Position numbers and translations under genes: made by a program. Below, piece after piece: positions 30,051-38,576 of a DNA stretch of 64,000 bases; the stretch's first letter is position 1; each line of letters opens with the position of its first letter. A model generated the notes under the pieces. The model was given only the letters and a program-made list of their open reading frames with translations, ran no database searches and was not told the DNA's origin. Origin of the DNA: Puia dinghuensis (GTDB lineage Bacteria; Bacteroidota; Bacteroidia; Chitinophagales; Chitinophagaceae); contig NZ_BMJC01000001.1 of the NCBI RefSeq assembly GCF_014642875.1, forward strand, positions 1 to 64,000, given 5' to 3'.

Positions 30051-30932
30051 TTATTTATAGATCAGGTGGTCGGAATGGAACACATTTTTGACCTGCTCTT
30101 CCGAGAGCCCATTTTTTTTTAGCAGGCATTCAATGTGGATTATATGTTCGGAGATGGGAGTCATCAGGTTGAACAGGGGCCAGTCGGTTCCGAATACCAT
30201 CTTTCGGGAAAATTGGATGAGTGTTTCCTTATCGAGATGATCGAAGGCGACCGGGTCTTTCTGGCCCAGGAGTACCTGGATGCCGGCAATATCGAAATAT
30301 ACATTTGGGTAGCCGAGCAGCTCGGACATGCCGGGCTCTTTCAGTTGGTAACCAGCATGGGCAAGGATGAACGGGATACCGGGATAACGCTCAGCGACAC
30401 GGATCGCATTTTTCACCTTGCTGAAATTTTTGTCGAGGATATCCAAGGAGTCACCTGTATGGATGAGTACCGGCAGTCGATGGCGCTGACAGTATTCGTA
30501 AATATTTTCCAGGGAAGGATGGTCCATGGCGAATCCCATGGGCGGGTAGAGCTTGAGGCCCCGAAAACCATAAAATTCGATACCCTTTACGAACAGCTCG
30601 TAGCAATTTTTACGTCTGGGATCGACACCGGCAAAAACGATGAAACGATCCGGGTGTTTTTTCTGCACTGCGCTATGGAGGCGGTAAATATCTTCGATGT
30701 CCAGCTCGGGTGGTTCCATGCCGATGCTACTGTCTATGATCAGCAGTACAGATCTGTCGATCCCTGCAGTATCCATCTGCATAAGGTGGCGGTGGCCGTC
30801 CTTATCGCCGAGAAAAGCATTGAGAAACCCTTGCAATCTCGGAGTGGTTGTTTCCGGGTTTTGGATCATGCCTCGCAGATACGAAGCGGAGTATATCTTG
30901 TAATAGGCAAGGTGACTGTGGATATCGATCAT
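30051..30932 (-). CDS. Amidohydrolase_2 (ACMSD-like) metal-dependent hydrolase
   Basis: 293 residues, TIM-barrel amidohydrolase. Visible metal/catalytic residues are the N-terminal HxH (His5, His7 in DIHSHL), Lys127 in GLKLYP, His158 in LIHTG, His192 in LAHAG and Asp250 in FGTDWP. This pattern fits the amidohydrolase_2 family, whose members decarboxylate or hydrolyse aromatic or cyclic acids. There is no signal peptide, so it is cytoplasmic. It shares one base with the acyl-AMP ligase gene upstream and precedes the FAAL-NRPS by 18 bp, so it probably takes part in making or trimming a precursor. Its substrate cannot be told from the sequence. Confidence 0.85.
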   Translation of the reverse strand: MIDIHSHLAYYKIYSASYLRGMIQNPETTTPRLQGFLNAFLGDKDGHRHLMQMDTAGIDRSVLLIIDSSIGMEPPELDIEDIYRLHSAVQKKHPDRFIVFAGVDPRRKNCYELFVKGIEFYGFRGLKLYPPMGFAMDHPSLENIYEYCQRHRLPVLIHTGDSLDILDKNFSKVKNAIRVAERYPGIPFILAHAGYQLKEPGMSELLGYPNVYFDIAGIQVLLGQKDPVAFDHLDKETLIQFSRKMVFGTDWPLFNLMTPISEHIIHIECLLKKNGLSEEQVKNVFHSDHLIYK

Positions 30933-32587
30933 CAGACAACTTTTAAGGGAAGGTCGGGAACGGCATAAAAAGTATAGTTCTTTTTGATCTCCATTATCTT
31001 ATTTCTTTTTACCTTGAAATTACCGGTAATAAAACCGTTCTCCGGTTGCCAGGAATTTTTATCAACGGCGAATTCGCTTATTTTTTCATGGTTTTTTAAT
31101 TTCCTGTTCTCCATCTTAATGATCTTAATAACATCTTCGATGGCGTAGTCGGGGTCGACGGCCAGGATCGTTTTCAGGGAATTTCCGGAATCCGAAAAAA
31201 CAACGGCGTGATTGATCCCTTCGTATTGGACCAGGCGCTCCTCGATGGTTCCGGCGAATATCTTCAATCCGTTCTCCAATACGATAACCTCGTCCTTTCT
31301 TCCTTTGAGAAACAGGTATCCATCCTGGTCCAGATAACCCATATCTCCGGTGTGTATGTAGTTATTTTCGTCAACGGCCAGGATATCCTTGTTGTAATCA
31401 TGGTAATAGCATTCGTTAAAGCGAAGAAGGACCTCGCCATCGTCGGCAATTACAACATCGGGGCCGGGTTTGCCTACGCTTCCTATCCTGAACTGCCAAT
31501 GGGAACTCATGGAAATGATGCCTGTTTCACTTTGTCCATAGGATTCGAGTATTTTGACGCCGACGCTATAGAATGTTCTGATGGTCTCGGGATTGACCTT
31601 TGCGCTTCCCACGATAAAATAGCTGGCTTTGCCGCCGTACAGTTTTTTGATCCCGGAAAATAAATAACGGTTCAATATGGCTTTCGCAGGATTCCAGTTA
31701 AAGCTTCTGTTGATCCTGGATTTATTATAAAAGCGATAGATCTTTTTTTTGAAAGGGGGGAATTGTTCTGTTTTTTCTTTTATCCTTCTTGCTATGACAT
31801 CATAGATGGCAGGTACGGATACCATTATATTCGGCTTCTCGGTTATGATATGGCGGATACAATTGGCTTCATCAGAAAGGATAATGTTGACGTTGTTGAG
31901 AAAGGCCATTTTTACAAAGGTGCGTTGCTGTATGTGGGAAAAAGGCATAAAAATGATCAGCCTATTGTCTTTTGCGGACCAAAAGCTAAATCTGTAAAGA
32001 ACAGCCTTGAGTACCTTTTCAATAAAAGAAGGCCGTGGCACTGGCGTGGGTGTACAAAGTAACCTTACCTTTTTGGCATGTCTGGAGGTTCCCGAAGTAT
32101 ATCCTGAGCCATATTCATCCAATATATTCATGGTAATGGGTTTGGAATCGTCCACCTGTATCTTTTGGGTGTCATTATTCTCAAAACCGATACAATTGAA
32201 ATAGTATATGGCCACCCGTCCGGCCTTTTTCAGTTTGTCTTTTAAGGAATAGTCGGCTAGCAAAAGGTCCAGCTCTTCGACCTTTATCACTTCGTCGATC
32301 TCGTCTGCGTCCAGGTGTTCCTGCAGACCCGTAGCGGTGAAACCTCCTTTCAGGCAAGCAAGATCGAAAACCATCCAGGAATAGCTGGTCGGTCCAATGA
32401 TCCCGATGCTGGGAGCGTCTATCCGGTGGGTTCCACGTATGGAGTCGATGATCCGGACGGAGTGGTCAATATCGTCCGAAAGTTCTTTCCAGCTCTTTTT
32501 GAGACGGCGGTTCTTGTCGAAATAGACGACATATTTCTTAGTCGATCTAAGACGTTCGTTGAATATTTTTTCGATATCTGCTTTCAT
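30932..32587 (-). CDS. AMP-forming acyl ligase (long-chain acyl-CoA synthetase-like)
   Basis: 551 residues, ANL superfamily. Motifs: GYTSGTSRHAKKV (A3/P-loop), ESYGQSETG (A5), YIHTGDMGYLDQDG (A7), KGRKDEVIVLENG (A8) and a C-terminal NGFITGNFKVKRNKI segment like the end of FadD/FACS-type long-chain acyl-CoA synthetases. The body is shorter than most FACS (about 600-650 residues). It is flanked 5 bp away by the gene for a free-standing ACP, so acylation of that ACP rather than CoA is plausible, but this is inference. Together with formyltransferase, amidohydrolase and the SyrB2-like enzyme it may form a route to a modified carrier-bound acyl unit. It is separate from the FAAL fused to the NRPS. 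Confidence 0.85.
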   Translation of the reverse strand: MKADIEKIFNERLRSTKKYVVYFDKNRRLKKSWKELSDDIDHSVRIIDSIRGTHRIDAPSIGIIGPTSYSWMVFDLACLKGGFTATGLQEHLDADEIDEVIKVEELDLLLADYSLKDKLKKAGRVAIYYFNCIGFENNDTQKIQVDDSKPITMNILDEYGSGYTSGTSRHAKKVRLLCTPTPVPRPSFIEKVLKAVLYRFSFWSAKDNRLIIFMPFSHIQQRTFVKMAFLNNVNIILSDEANCIRHIITEKPNIMVSVPAIYDVIARRIKEKTEQFPPFKKKIYRFYNKSRINRSFNWNPAKAILNRYLFSGIKKLYGGKASYFIVGSAKVNPETIRTFYSVGVKILESYGQSETGIISMSSHWQFRIGSVGKPGPDVVIADDGEVLLRFNECYYHDYNKDILAVDENNYIHTGDMGYLDQDGYLFLKGRKDEVIVLENGLKIFAGTIEERLVQYEGINHAVVFSDSGNSLKTILAVDPDYAIEDVIKIIKMENRKLKNHEKISEFAVDKNSWQPENGFITGNFKVKRNKIMEIKKNYTFYAVPDLPLKVV

Positions 32588-32592
32588 AGAAT

Positions 32593-32892
32593 TTACATTA
32601 GATCCATTACCATATCGACCACATCCCGAATCGTATTGATGCTGGAAAGGTCGTCGATCTCCGAAATGATGTCCTCGATATCTTTACCTACTACATCTTC
32701 CAGGCTTAGTACGAGGTTCATGAACTTTATCGAATCAAACCCCAGATCTTTCAGATTCGTATCCAAGGTTAGCGGGATGTCGTTGTAGTCCTCGCCGCCA
32801 ATTTTTTTGATGAGTCCCGCGATCTGACCAAGAATCTCTTCTCTGGTAGTCTCATTCTTTTTTTTGGCCAAACCGATGAGTTTTTTCAACAT
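32593..32892 (-). CDS. Free-standing acyl carrier protein
   Basis: 99 residues, acidic four-helix carrier protein. The phosphopantetheine attachment Ser54 is in LGFDSIKFMN. A basic N-terminus (MLKKLIGLAKKK) precedes the fold. It lies between the formyltransferase gene (11 bp) and the acyl-AMP ligase gene (5 bp). The ligase is the obvious loading partner, and the carrier may present a substrate to the SyrB2-family enzyme encoded at the head of the operon, since that family is known to act on carrier-bound residues. The identity of the acyl group is unknown. Confidence 0.9.
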   Translation of the reverse strand: MLKKLIGLAKKKNETTREEILGQIAGLIKKIGGEDYNDIPLTLDTNLKDLGFDSIKFMNLVLSLEDVVGKDIEDIISEIDDLSSINTIRDVVDMVMDLM

Positions 32893-32903
32893 ATATTTCG
32901 ATT

Positions 32904-33593
32904 TTACAGAATTTCCCTAATGGTCCTGTCCAGTTCTCTGAACCACAACCGGAATATGCCTAATTTTGTTGCTTTTTTGAAGTTTACATTGTTTTTCAGG
33001 CTTCCGATATTTTCCAGATCCCGGTAAGAGTATAGTCTGGATCGGGCTTTGCCGAGATCGATTTGCTCCAGTTGCCCTGTTATGATCCGATGGATATTGT
33101 CCCGGTAAATTCGCGCACAAACTCCGATGGCATTTAGCATGACCTGCTGAAATGTATCATCCGGTGCGATGGCGAATTTCTTTATGGCATAGCAAGGGCC
33201 GGTGTCGATACCCTTGTCAATGCGGTGCAGGGATACGCCGTATTCATGTTCTTCGTGCAGGATCGCGTACAGGATACAAATTTCTGGACGCCCTCTGTAG
33301 CCGGGCAATATTCCATTATGGATATTGTAAATATGGATCTGGTCAATGCTCAGGATCGGGGCTTTGAAGATCTGTGCGTTATTGACAGAGATGATGATAT
33401 TGTCCTTTAACTGTTGCCTGATCGTCTCTCTTTCGCCGTTGATATCATCGGTTATCTTATATGCGAGATCGTTGATTTTCAGGAAATCCGCGATCTCATC
33501 ATTGCTGCAGAACACATATTCGATAGGATGCCCCTGGCCGAGCGAATATTGTAAAGCATCTTTTAGCAGTGCGCCGTCTCCGACAAAGATCAT
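32904..33593 (-). CDS. Formyltransferase-family protein (GART/FMT fold)
   Basis: 229 residues. The formyltransferase core is clear: Asn90 and His92 in NIHNGILPGYRG, followed by GVSLHRIDKGIDTG with Asp130, giving the N/H/D triad of 10-formyl-tetrahydrofolate-dependent enzymes. The protein lacks the C-terminal OB-fold domain of Met-tRNA formyltransferase, so it is more like the small-molecule formyltransferases that N-formylate amino sugars or amino acids. It overlaps the LanC-like gene by 4 bp and precedes the ACP gene by 11 bp. The likely role is N-formylation of a precursor or carrier-bound amine. The substrate is unknown. Confidence 0.85.
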   Translation of the reverse strand: MIFVGDGALLKDALQYSLGQGHPIEYVFCSNDEIADFLKINDLAYKITDDINGERETIRQQLKDNIIISVNNAQIFKAPILSIDQIHIYNIHNGILPGYRGRPEICILYAILHEEHEYGVSLHRIDKGIDTGPCYAIKKFAIAPDDTFQQVMLNAIGVCARIYRDNIHRIITGQLEQIDLGKARSRLYSYRDLENIGSLKNNVNFKKATKLGIFRLWFRELDRTIREIL

Positions 33594-35269
33594 TTCGGGA
33601 TATTAATTGGTCCATGAGGCGTCAGGAATCCTCCATACAATAGCCCTCTTATGAATTCCCGTAGTTTTCCGCCGAAAAATGTTTTGAAGTCGTCCTGCTC
33701 CTTATATAAAAAGCCTCTTTCGATCATTTTCCGGCTTTTTTTATTCAACCGGAAAAAATAGTCCGTTGTCCGCGAGATTACGTGTGACACCGAGCTGGGA
33801 ACGAGGAATTGATCTGCGACTATGCGGAAGAACGTTAAGTTCTCTACATGGACCTGGCCAAAGCCTCCCCGTCTAAATAACCAGCTTCTTGTTCCATAGC
33901 TGATGAACATTTTCGCTATTGTCGCGCGGTCTTCGGGATCTACATCGAATAGGTTGATATATTCCTCCAAACTTAGAAAAAAAGTATCCTTATGAAAGAC
34001 CAGTGGGACGTTGTCCCTATCTTCGTGCAGCAGGTACTCGCCTGTGGCCAATACGAACGCTTCTTCTTCCTTAGTGCTTTTTGAGCAGGCCTTAGCCGCC
34101 CATTCGCTTTTGGCCTTTTCGAAATGGAATATATTTTTAAGACTTTCCGGGTATTTTAAAAAGGTCAGATCGACAGCTTCGACGAAGTCCTTATATGGGT
34201 TTGGTGAGTTCGTCTGTAGGAATTCATCGACTTTGGGCGGATCTTTTTCTTTAAAAGCTTTCAACGTCCTCTCGAAACGTTTTGCGGCGACGATCTCATT
34301 ATACGTCTTTAGATCGATGTTCAAGGCCGACTTCGTGTCCGGTGTTGCCGGCGCATGTCGTATGTCTGATGTTGTAGCCGGGGATATATTATTTCTTTCG
34401 ATTTCGCTAACCAGGGGAAATGATGTCTCGACAGGTCGGAGGATAGGATCGAGTGCTTTGATTTCTTCCCATGTATCTTCCGATGCGAGTTCACGTCCGG
34501 TTAACATTCGGATATTAGCTACGGTTTCTTGGGCAACTTTCAGTTGAGCGGTATCGTTCGAGCGGTGATAGAACAGATAACATACGATAGCAAATTCCAG
34601 GTATTCTGCGAGTCTTTCTTCCAATTCAGCTGTCGTAAGACCGTCATTGGCCAGGCAGGCGGCTATTTTTTCCTGCCACTGACACTCTTCATATAGTAAA
34701 AGATGGCGGGCGACAACAAAGAATATCGGGTTTCCCGAGAAGCGAGTCAGTTCTATAAAAGCGAAGGCGATGCCGCAATTTCCATGCCTCAATCCAGTGC
34801 GGCTCGCGTCTGCATTCCTCGATGATAGAAAAAAGGTGCCCTTTGTATTTACCTGTAGCTGCTCCAGGAGACGTTGCACGATCGAATTCAGGGCTCTCAA
34901 TAGTATGTCGTCCCGGAGATATCCTTGTAATTTTATCAGCAGATATAACAGCCCCGACAGACCCTCCCAGAATGAATATTCATTATTATAGGCAATCAAT
35001 TTGTCGCCCTGGTATTTGCGGAGCAGGCATTGGGCGTGACGGAGGAATTGAGGATCATTTGTGATCTCGTATAGCCTCAGGTTAAGAAAAACGGGCTCCG
35101 ACCTTCCGCTCCCCAAACTGATATTCCATGACTGGGATGATTCGGCTTGTGTAACAAGAGCCTGATTCGAGCGGATGACAAATGCAATAATCTCCTCATA
35201 GTTCGGGTCGTCGGATAATTCGAGCAGCGCATACGGCTTAGGAAAGGGGTGGGTGAGAGAAAGCAGCAT
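33590..35269 (-). CDS. LanC-like (alpha/alpha-barrel) protein with unknown C-terminal region
   Basis: About 559 residues. The N-terminal 250 residues resemble a lanthionine-cyclase-type alpha/alpha barrel: WEGLSGLLYLLIKL (about 101-114) and GLRHGNCGIAFAFIEL (about 159-174), similar to the HGxxG repeats of LanC/LanM. The later zinc-binding WCxG and CHG motifs of true LanC enzymes are not seen, so a cyclase activity is doubtful. The C-terminal half (about 290-559), rich in charged residues and helices, is unrecognised. I chose the ATG at 35269, one base after the stop of the preceding gene; an in-frame ATG at 35329 would overlap that gene by 59 bp. No precursor peptide gene is visible nearby. 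The function within an NRPS operon is unknown; an uncharacterised modifying enzyme or scaffold is possible. Confidence 0.6.
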   Translation of the reverse strand: MLLSLTHPFPKPYALLELSDDPNYEEIIAFVIRSNQALVTQAESSQSWNISLGSGRSEPVFLNLRLYEITNDPQFLRHAQCLLRKYQGDKLIAYNNEYSFWEGLSGLLYLLIKLQGYLRDDILLRALNSIVQRLLEQLQVNTKGTFFLSSRNADASRTGLRHGNCGIAFAFIELTRFSGNPIFFVVARHLLLYEECQWQEKIAACLANDGLTTAELEERLAEYLEFAIVCYLFYHRSNDTAQLKVAQETVANIRMLTGRELASEDTWEEIKALDPILRPVETSFPLVSEIERNNISPATTSDIRHAPATPDTKSALNIDLKTYNEIVAAKRFERTLKAFKEKDPPKVDEFLQTNSPNPYKDFVEAVDLTFLKYPESLKNIFHFEKAKSEWAAKACSKSTKEEEAFVLATGEYLLHEDRDNVPLVFHKDTFFLSLEEYINLFDVDPEDRATIAKMFISYGTRSWLFRRGGFGQVHVENLTFFRIVADQFLVPSSVSHVISRTTDYFFRLNKKSRKMIERGFLYKEQDDFKTFFGGKLREFIRGLLYGGFLTPHGPINIPK

Positions 35270-35270
35270 G

Positions 35271-36143
35271 TCAGATCTCCATTGCGGCGTATAGACGAAG
35301 GATCTTTTGATAGACATCGGGGAATTCATTTGCCAATCTTATCTCTAATGTTTTATAATAAAAAAGGTATTCTTTAAGCGAGCCGGCCAGATGTATATAG
35401 TTCTCGGCAATTGGCCCGGGATTGAAAAAAAAAGTGTTTTCCGGTAAGTTTGGGTGAGGATCGAAAATACAACTGACCGGTATCTTTTTTTCCGCCAGAT
35501 AATGAAAAAGCAAAACCTGTTCAAAGATGCAGTTGATCTTTCCCGTGGGCGATGCCAGTATTCCGATATAGTTCTTTTCGACAAAGGAGAAAGCTTCCTT
35601 GGTATATTGGTGAATAAGATCTATGTCGTTGCCGCCAAAGGTTCCCATATTATATTGCTGGGTAGTTTTTCCCGGCGTGAGCCGTCCTTCGAGGTAATCC
35701 GGGATAGAACTGAATTCTACAGAGACTTCGATTTCGTATTCGGTTTCGATGTTTTGCGCGACAATCCCGGCATTTTCCAGATCAGGCCGGAATTTATCAT
35801 AGATGAAAATATCGCCGTCGACGTGAATAAAGGGTTCTTTTTGCAGACTATAGCAATAGACTTTACCCAAAGCCCACAACAGCGAGTCGTATTTATTGAG
35901 TTCGTCCAGCCTGACGACGACATTCGAGTAAGGCAGCTGTAATTTGTCAATTAGGATCGATTTTCCGAATTCGTCGGTGACGATCTCCACGTCATCATAT
36001 TGTTTTTTAAGCAGAAGGCAGCTATAGCTCCAGCTAAAATAATTGTATATTCTCGATGGCCAGCCTCCGTTGAGCCGCATATCCGCTTTTGGCAATCGGG
36101 TATCAAGCATTGGGCGGGTCCAAAATGTCTGCACTATCTTCAC
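35271..36143 (-). CDS. DUF6734-type, glycosyltransferase-like protein
   Basis: 290 residues. Residues 104-118 contain PFIHVDGDIFIYDKF with an Asp109-x-Asp111 motif typical of GT-A-fold glycosyltransferases, and the predicted alternation of strands and helices before it fits a nucleotide-binding half. An N-terminal MKIVQTFWTRP start and the overall pattern recall Bacteroidota proteins classified as DUF6734; this is from memory. There is no signal peptide or membrane segment. It overlaps the SyrB2-like gene by 4 bp and is followed after 1 bp by the LanC-like gene, so the three are likely translated together. Sugar donor and acceptor are unknown. Confidence 0.55.
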   Translation of the reverse strand: MKIVQTFWTRPMLDTRLPKADMRLNGGWPSRIYNYFSWSYSCLLLKKQYDDVEIVTDEFGKSILIDKLQLPYSNVVVRLDELNKYDSLLWALGKVYCYSLQKEPFIHVDGDIFIYDKFRPDLENAGIVAQNIETEYEIEVSVEFSSIPDYLEGRLTPGKTTQQYNMGTFGGNDIDLIHQYTKEAFSFVEKNYIGILASPTGKINCIFEQVLLFHYLAEKKIPVSCIFDPHPNLPENTFFFNPGPIAENYIHLAGSLKEYLFYYKTLEIRLANEFPDVYQKILRLYAAMEI

Positions 36144-37045
36144 GCCGGATGATTTATTACGACTTCACTGACGTCGAATTTCCTGCCATTTAAATTTTCC
36201 GTGGTCAATCTGTTGAAGCCGTAATTATCCTGGCCTGAGACCAGGACCGATCTATATTTTTCCAAGTCATATTTTTCCCCATGATCACAAACTTCTGTAA
36301 GGCCCGGAAATATTTTTGTAGAACAGCTGACGTACCTGATGTTGGTGCTATAGCGGGTAGAGTCTTTGGTGATGTTGGGTGTCGATCCATGAACACATTT
36401 CGTGGTAAATATAACGGCTTCGCCGGGCTCCATTTCCATGAGGACTGCGGCTTCTTCATCCGGACGCCAGCTTGGATCGTATTTCAAATCCGCGAATTCG
36501 TAGCCATAAAAGCCCGTAGTCTCCATGTCGATCTTCTTCTCGAATTTTTTCGATTCATCGAAGTACATTTTCTCATGAGAGCCCGGTAGGAATTTCATAC
36601 AGCCATTTTCTTTGGTCGTTTTTGAAAATGCGATCCAGACGGTCAATACGATACCCCAGCGGGTTTTAACGGTCGGTATCAACTGCGGCGAGTTGTTATT
36701 TGCATAGGAAAAATCCTCTACCTGGTGCCATTCTGTTCCTTTTGCACCCGGAGCTTTTGAAAACACCTCCGTTCGCCAGCATAGGATATCCGGGCCCATG
36801 ATGCTTTGCAATTTATGAATGATCTTCGGGTTGGTGATATTTTCGGAGATCAGGTCGATGTCCAGATGACGGTCGTAATGAAACTTGTTTATCTCATAGA
36901 CCTTACTTTTTTCCAACATAAGTGATTTCCGGATCTTCTTCCATTTTTCGAGAGCTTCATCTTTTTCGAAGACCTTGAATGGACCAAAAAAACCGTTTTT
37001 ATAAAAGGAAGCCAGTTCGTCTTCCGTGAGTTTAAAATTTTCCAT
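36140..37045 (-). CDS. SyrB2-family non-heme Fe(II)/2-oxoglutarate enzyme (halogenase or hydroxylase)
   Basis: 301 residues, aligned over its whole length with remembered SyrB2-type chlorinating enzymes: NGFFGPF near the N-terminus, YDRHLD at 57-62, GPDILCWRTE, GTEWHQVEDF (103-112), GCMKFLPGSH, CVHGSTP with His219, and IRYV with Arg237, which would bind 2-oxoglutarate. In this fold hydroxylases have His-x-Asp/Glu and halogenases His-x-Ala/Gly at the first metal site. Here it reads His107-Gln-Val109, followed by Glu110. The missing carboxylate at the switch position leans toward halogenation, but Val is unusual and Glu110 is adjacent. It is the first gene of the minus-strand operon. The probable substrate is a carrier-bound residue, either on the free ACP or on a T domain. 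Confidence 0.85.
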   Translation of the reverse strand: MENFKLTEDELASFYKNGFFGPFKVFEKDEALEKWKKIRKSLMLEKSKVYEINKFHYDRHLDIDLISENITNPKIIHKLQSIMGPDILCWRTEVFSKAPGAKGTEWHQVEDFSYANNNSPQLIPTVKTRWGIVLTVWIAFSKTTKENGCMKFLPGSHEKMYFDESKKFEKKIDMETTGFYGYEFADLKYDPSWRPDEEAAVLMEMEPGEAVIFTTKCVHGSTPNITKDSTRYSTNIRYVSCSTKIFPGLTEVCDHGEKYDLEKYRSVLVSGQDNYGFNRLTTENLNGRKFDVSEVVINHPA

Positions 37046-37065
37046 ATAGATGTTGTTTCAATAAG
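37046..37065. promoter_or_regulatory. Very short divergent intergenic gap between the two cluster halves
   Basis: Only 20 bp separate the ATG of the minus-strand megaoperon (37045) and the ATG of the first plus-strand accessory gene (37066). Promoters for both directions must therefore lie inside the opposing coding regions or overlap. I found no convincing TAnnTTTG -7 element on either strand here. If the plus gene really starts at its next Met codon (37093), the gap becomes 47 bp. Confidence 0.4.
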
Positions 37066-37746
37066 ATGAATATTGCTTTACCTTCAATAAATATGTCGAG
37101 CATAAGCGAAACTCCCATTCGGATATTTGGCGCAGGCGCCTCGGTTTTCGGTATTCTTAGGTCGGCGAGTTCCAGCCGGAAGCTGGTACTTCTTATTCCT
37201 GCAACCAGCGGGACGAGGATAGGTCCTCAGAGAATTTATGTAGAAATAGCCAGGACACTATTAAGCTCCGGTATTTCATCATTTGCCGTCGATCTTCCGC
37301 CGAATGGCGACAGTACAGGTGGCAATTTTGACGACTATGCAGGGGATGCCGCGGAAATAGTCGGCCGATATTACGATACCTATTTAGAGTTGATCACCGC
37401 CTATTTCGAAAAGTATTACTGTTATGATCAGATAGTTTTATGCAGTATTTCGGCGGGTTGCCTTCCGGTTCTACGTTTTGCTGCGAGAAAAGATTACAAT
37501 GGTGTCATGCTGCTTTCTCCAACACAAACGGCCGAAAATGCTTTATCTTATCCTGTGCACGTTCTGGCTATTTTTGGCGAGAATGACAGGGCGAGGAGTA
37601 CTGCGATGGCGTTTTGGAGTGCTTGCCATTTTCATTCTTATACGGGAAAGGTCATCGATGGCTCCGACCATAGTTTTTTTGGATGGCGTTTTAAAAAAGA
37701 CGTTTGTAAAACTATAGCGAACTGGTTTAACGAGATACCGGTTTAA
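37066..37746 (+). CDS. Alpha/beta-hydrolase-fold protein (serine hydrolase)
   Basis: 226 residues. After a strand (KLVLLIPATSG) typical of the hydrolase fold, the nucleophile elbow reads CSISAG with Ser129; Asp174 (FGENDRA) and His202 (GSDHSFF) complete a Ser-Asp-His triad. It resembles small alpha/beta hydrolases (exosortase-associated or BAAT-like). An alternative start is the Met codon at 37093. The second hydrolase-like gene follows after 29 bp, suggesting they work as a pair. Type II thioesterase-like editing or ester cleavage would fit a biosynthetic cluster, but the substrate is not indicated. Confidence 0.75.
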   Translation: MNIALPSINMSSISETPIRIFGAGASVFGILRSASSSRKLVLLIPATSGTRIGPQRIYVEIARTLLSSGISSFAVDLPPNGDSTGGNFDDYAGDAAEIVGRYYDTYLELITAYFEKYYCYDQIVLCSISAGCLPVLRFAARKDYNGVMLLSPTQTAENALSYPVHVLAIFGENDRARSTAMAFWSACHFHSYTGKVIDGSDHSFFGWRFKKDVCKTIANWFNEIPV

Positions 37747-37775
37747 TAATAATTATATAATCATTTCATATAACT

Positions 37776-38576
37776 ATGAGAGAAGAGGCCATTTTTTTAA
37801 CGATTCCTGGTGTGACGGGCAGATACCTTTTTACTTACGCGCACTATCCGGAAGTGCTTACGGGACAGGCATTTGTTTTTTTGAACCCCATACTGGACGA
37901 AAAAAAGAAAGTCCATAATTTTCAAGCCGAGGTCGCCCGCGCGCTGTGCGGGTGCGGGTATATGGTCTTTCGCTTCGATTATTACGGCACGGGCGATAGC
38001 GGTGGCGAATTGTTCGAATTAGATCTCAATGAAACCATGAATGACATGCTGTTTCTGCTGGAATATATAAAGAGCCTGCACACAATCACTGATCTCAGAC
38101 TGTTGGGAATTCGATTTGGTGCCGATCTTGCGGTTTTGCTTGCCGAGAAGCAGCGGCAGATCAACGGTTTGTTCCTCATTGAGCCATTGACGGATGGATC
38201 GCGGTATTTGATGGAGCAAAGGCTAAGGAGGAGATTGTTCTATAAATTGAAGCAGATAACCGATCCCGAAGAATATTTTATGATTGATGACGTCCCCTAC
38301 GAGGATTTCCAGGGGTTTCCACTTTCCAGTTCCAATATTGCCTTCATTGAAAGTATACAGGCCGGTCGCGCCATGCCTGAAGGCCGTACTATTTATATAT
38401 TTACCGTCAACACGGTGAATGCGAACGAAAGGGTCCGGGATCTCGTTGGCATTTTGGCTAAGTCGAATGCGACAAAATCGGTATCGGTCGATTGCCAGGA
38501 ATTTTGGGTGACTTTCGAACTTAGCGATACACAGGTGTTGACGGGTGAGATAGTGAAGCAGGTCGGAAGAGTATAG
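37776..38576 (+). CDS. Alpha/beta-hydrolase-fold protein with Arg at the nucleophile position
   Basis: 266 residues. The fold is visible from FVFLNPILDEKKKVHN, FRFDYYGTGDSGG (about 65-77) and the elbow LLGIRFGADLA, but the elbow is G-I-Arg113-F-G instead of GxSxG, so the usual serine nucleophile is missing. This matches my memory of the 'exosortase A system hydrolase 2' group, which also carries GxRxG. It lies 29 bp after a hydrolase that has an intact triad. It may be a non-catalytic partner or use another mechanism. Confidence 0.7.
   Translation: MREEAIFLTIPGVTGRYLFTYAHYPEVLTGQAFVFLNPILDEKKKVHNFQAEVARALCGCGYMVFRFDYYGTGDSGGELFELDLNETMNDMLFLLEYIKSLHTITDLRLLGIRFGADLAVLLAEKQRQINGLFLIEPLTDGSRYLMEQRLRRRLFYKLKQITDPEEYFMIDDVPYEDFQGFPLSSSNIAFIESIQAGRAMPEGRTIYIFTVNTVNANERVRDLVGILAKSNATKSVSVDCQEFWVTFELSDTQVLTGEIVKQVGRV

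Noticed and set aside
33590-35269. Lanthipeptide cluster
   Set aside because: A LanC-like barrel alone is not enough: no LanB/LanM dehydratase, no precursor peptide with a leader and Cys/Ser/Thr core, and the zinc motifs are missing.
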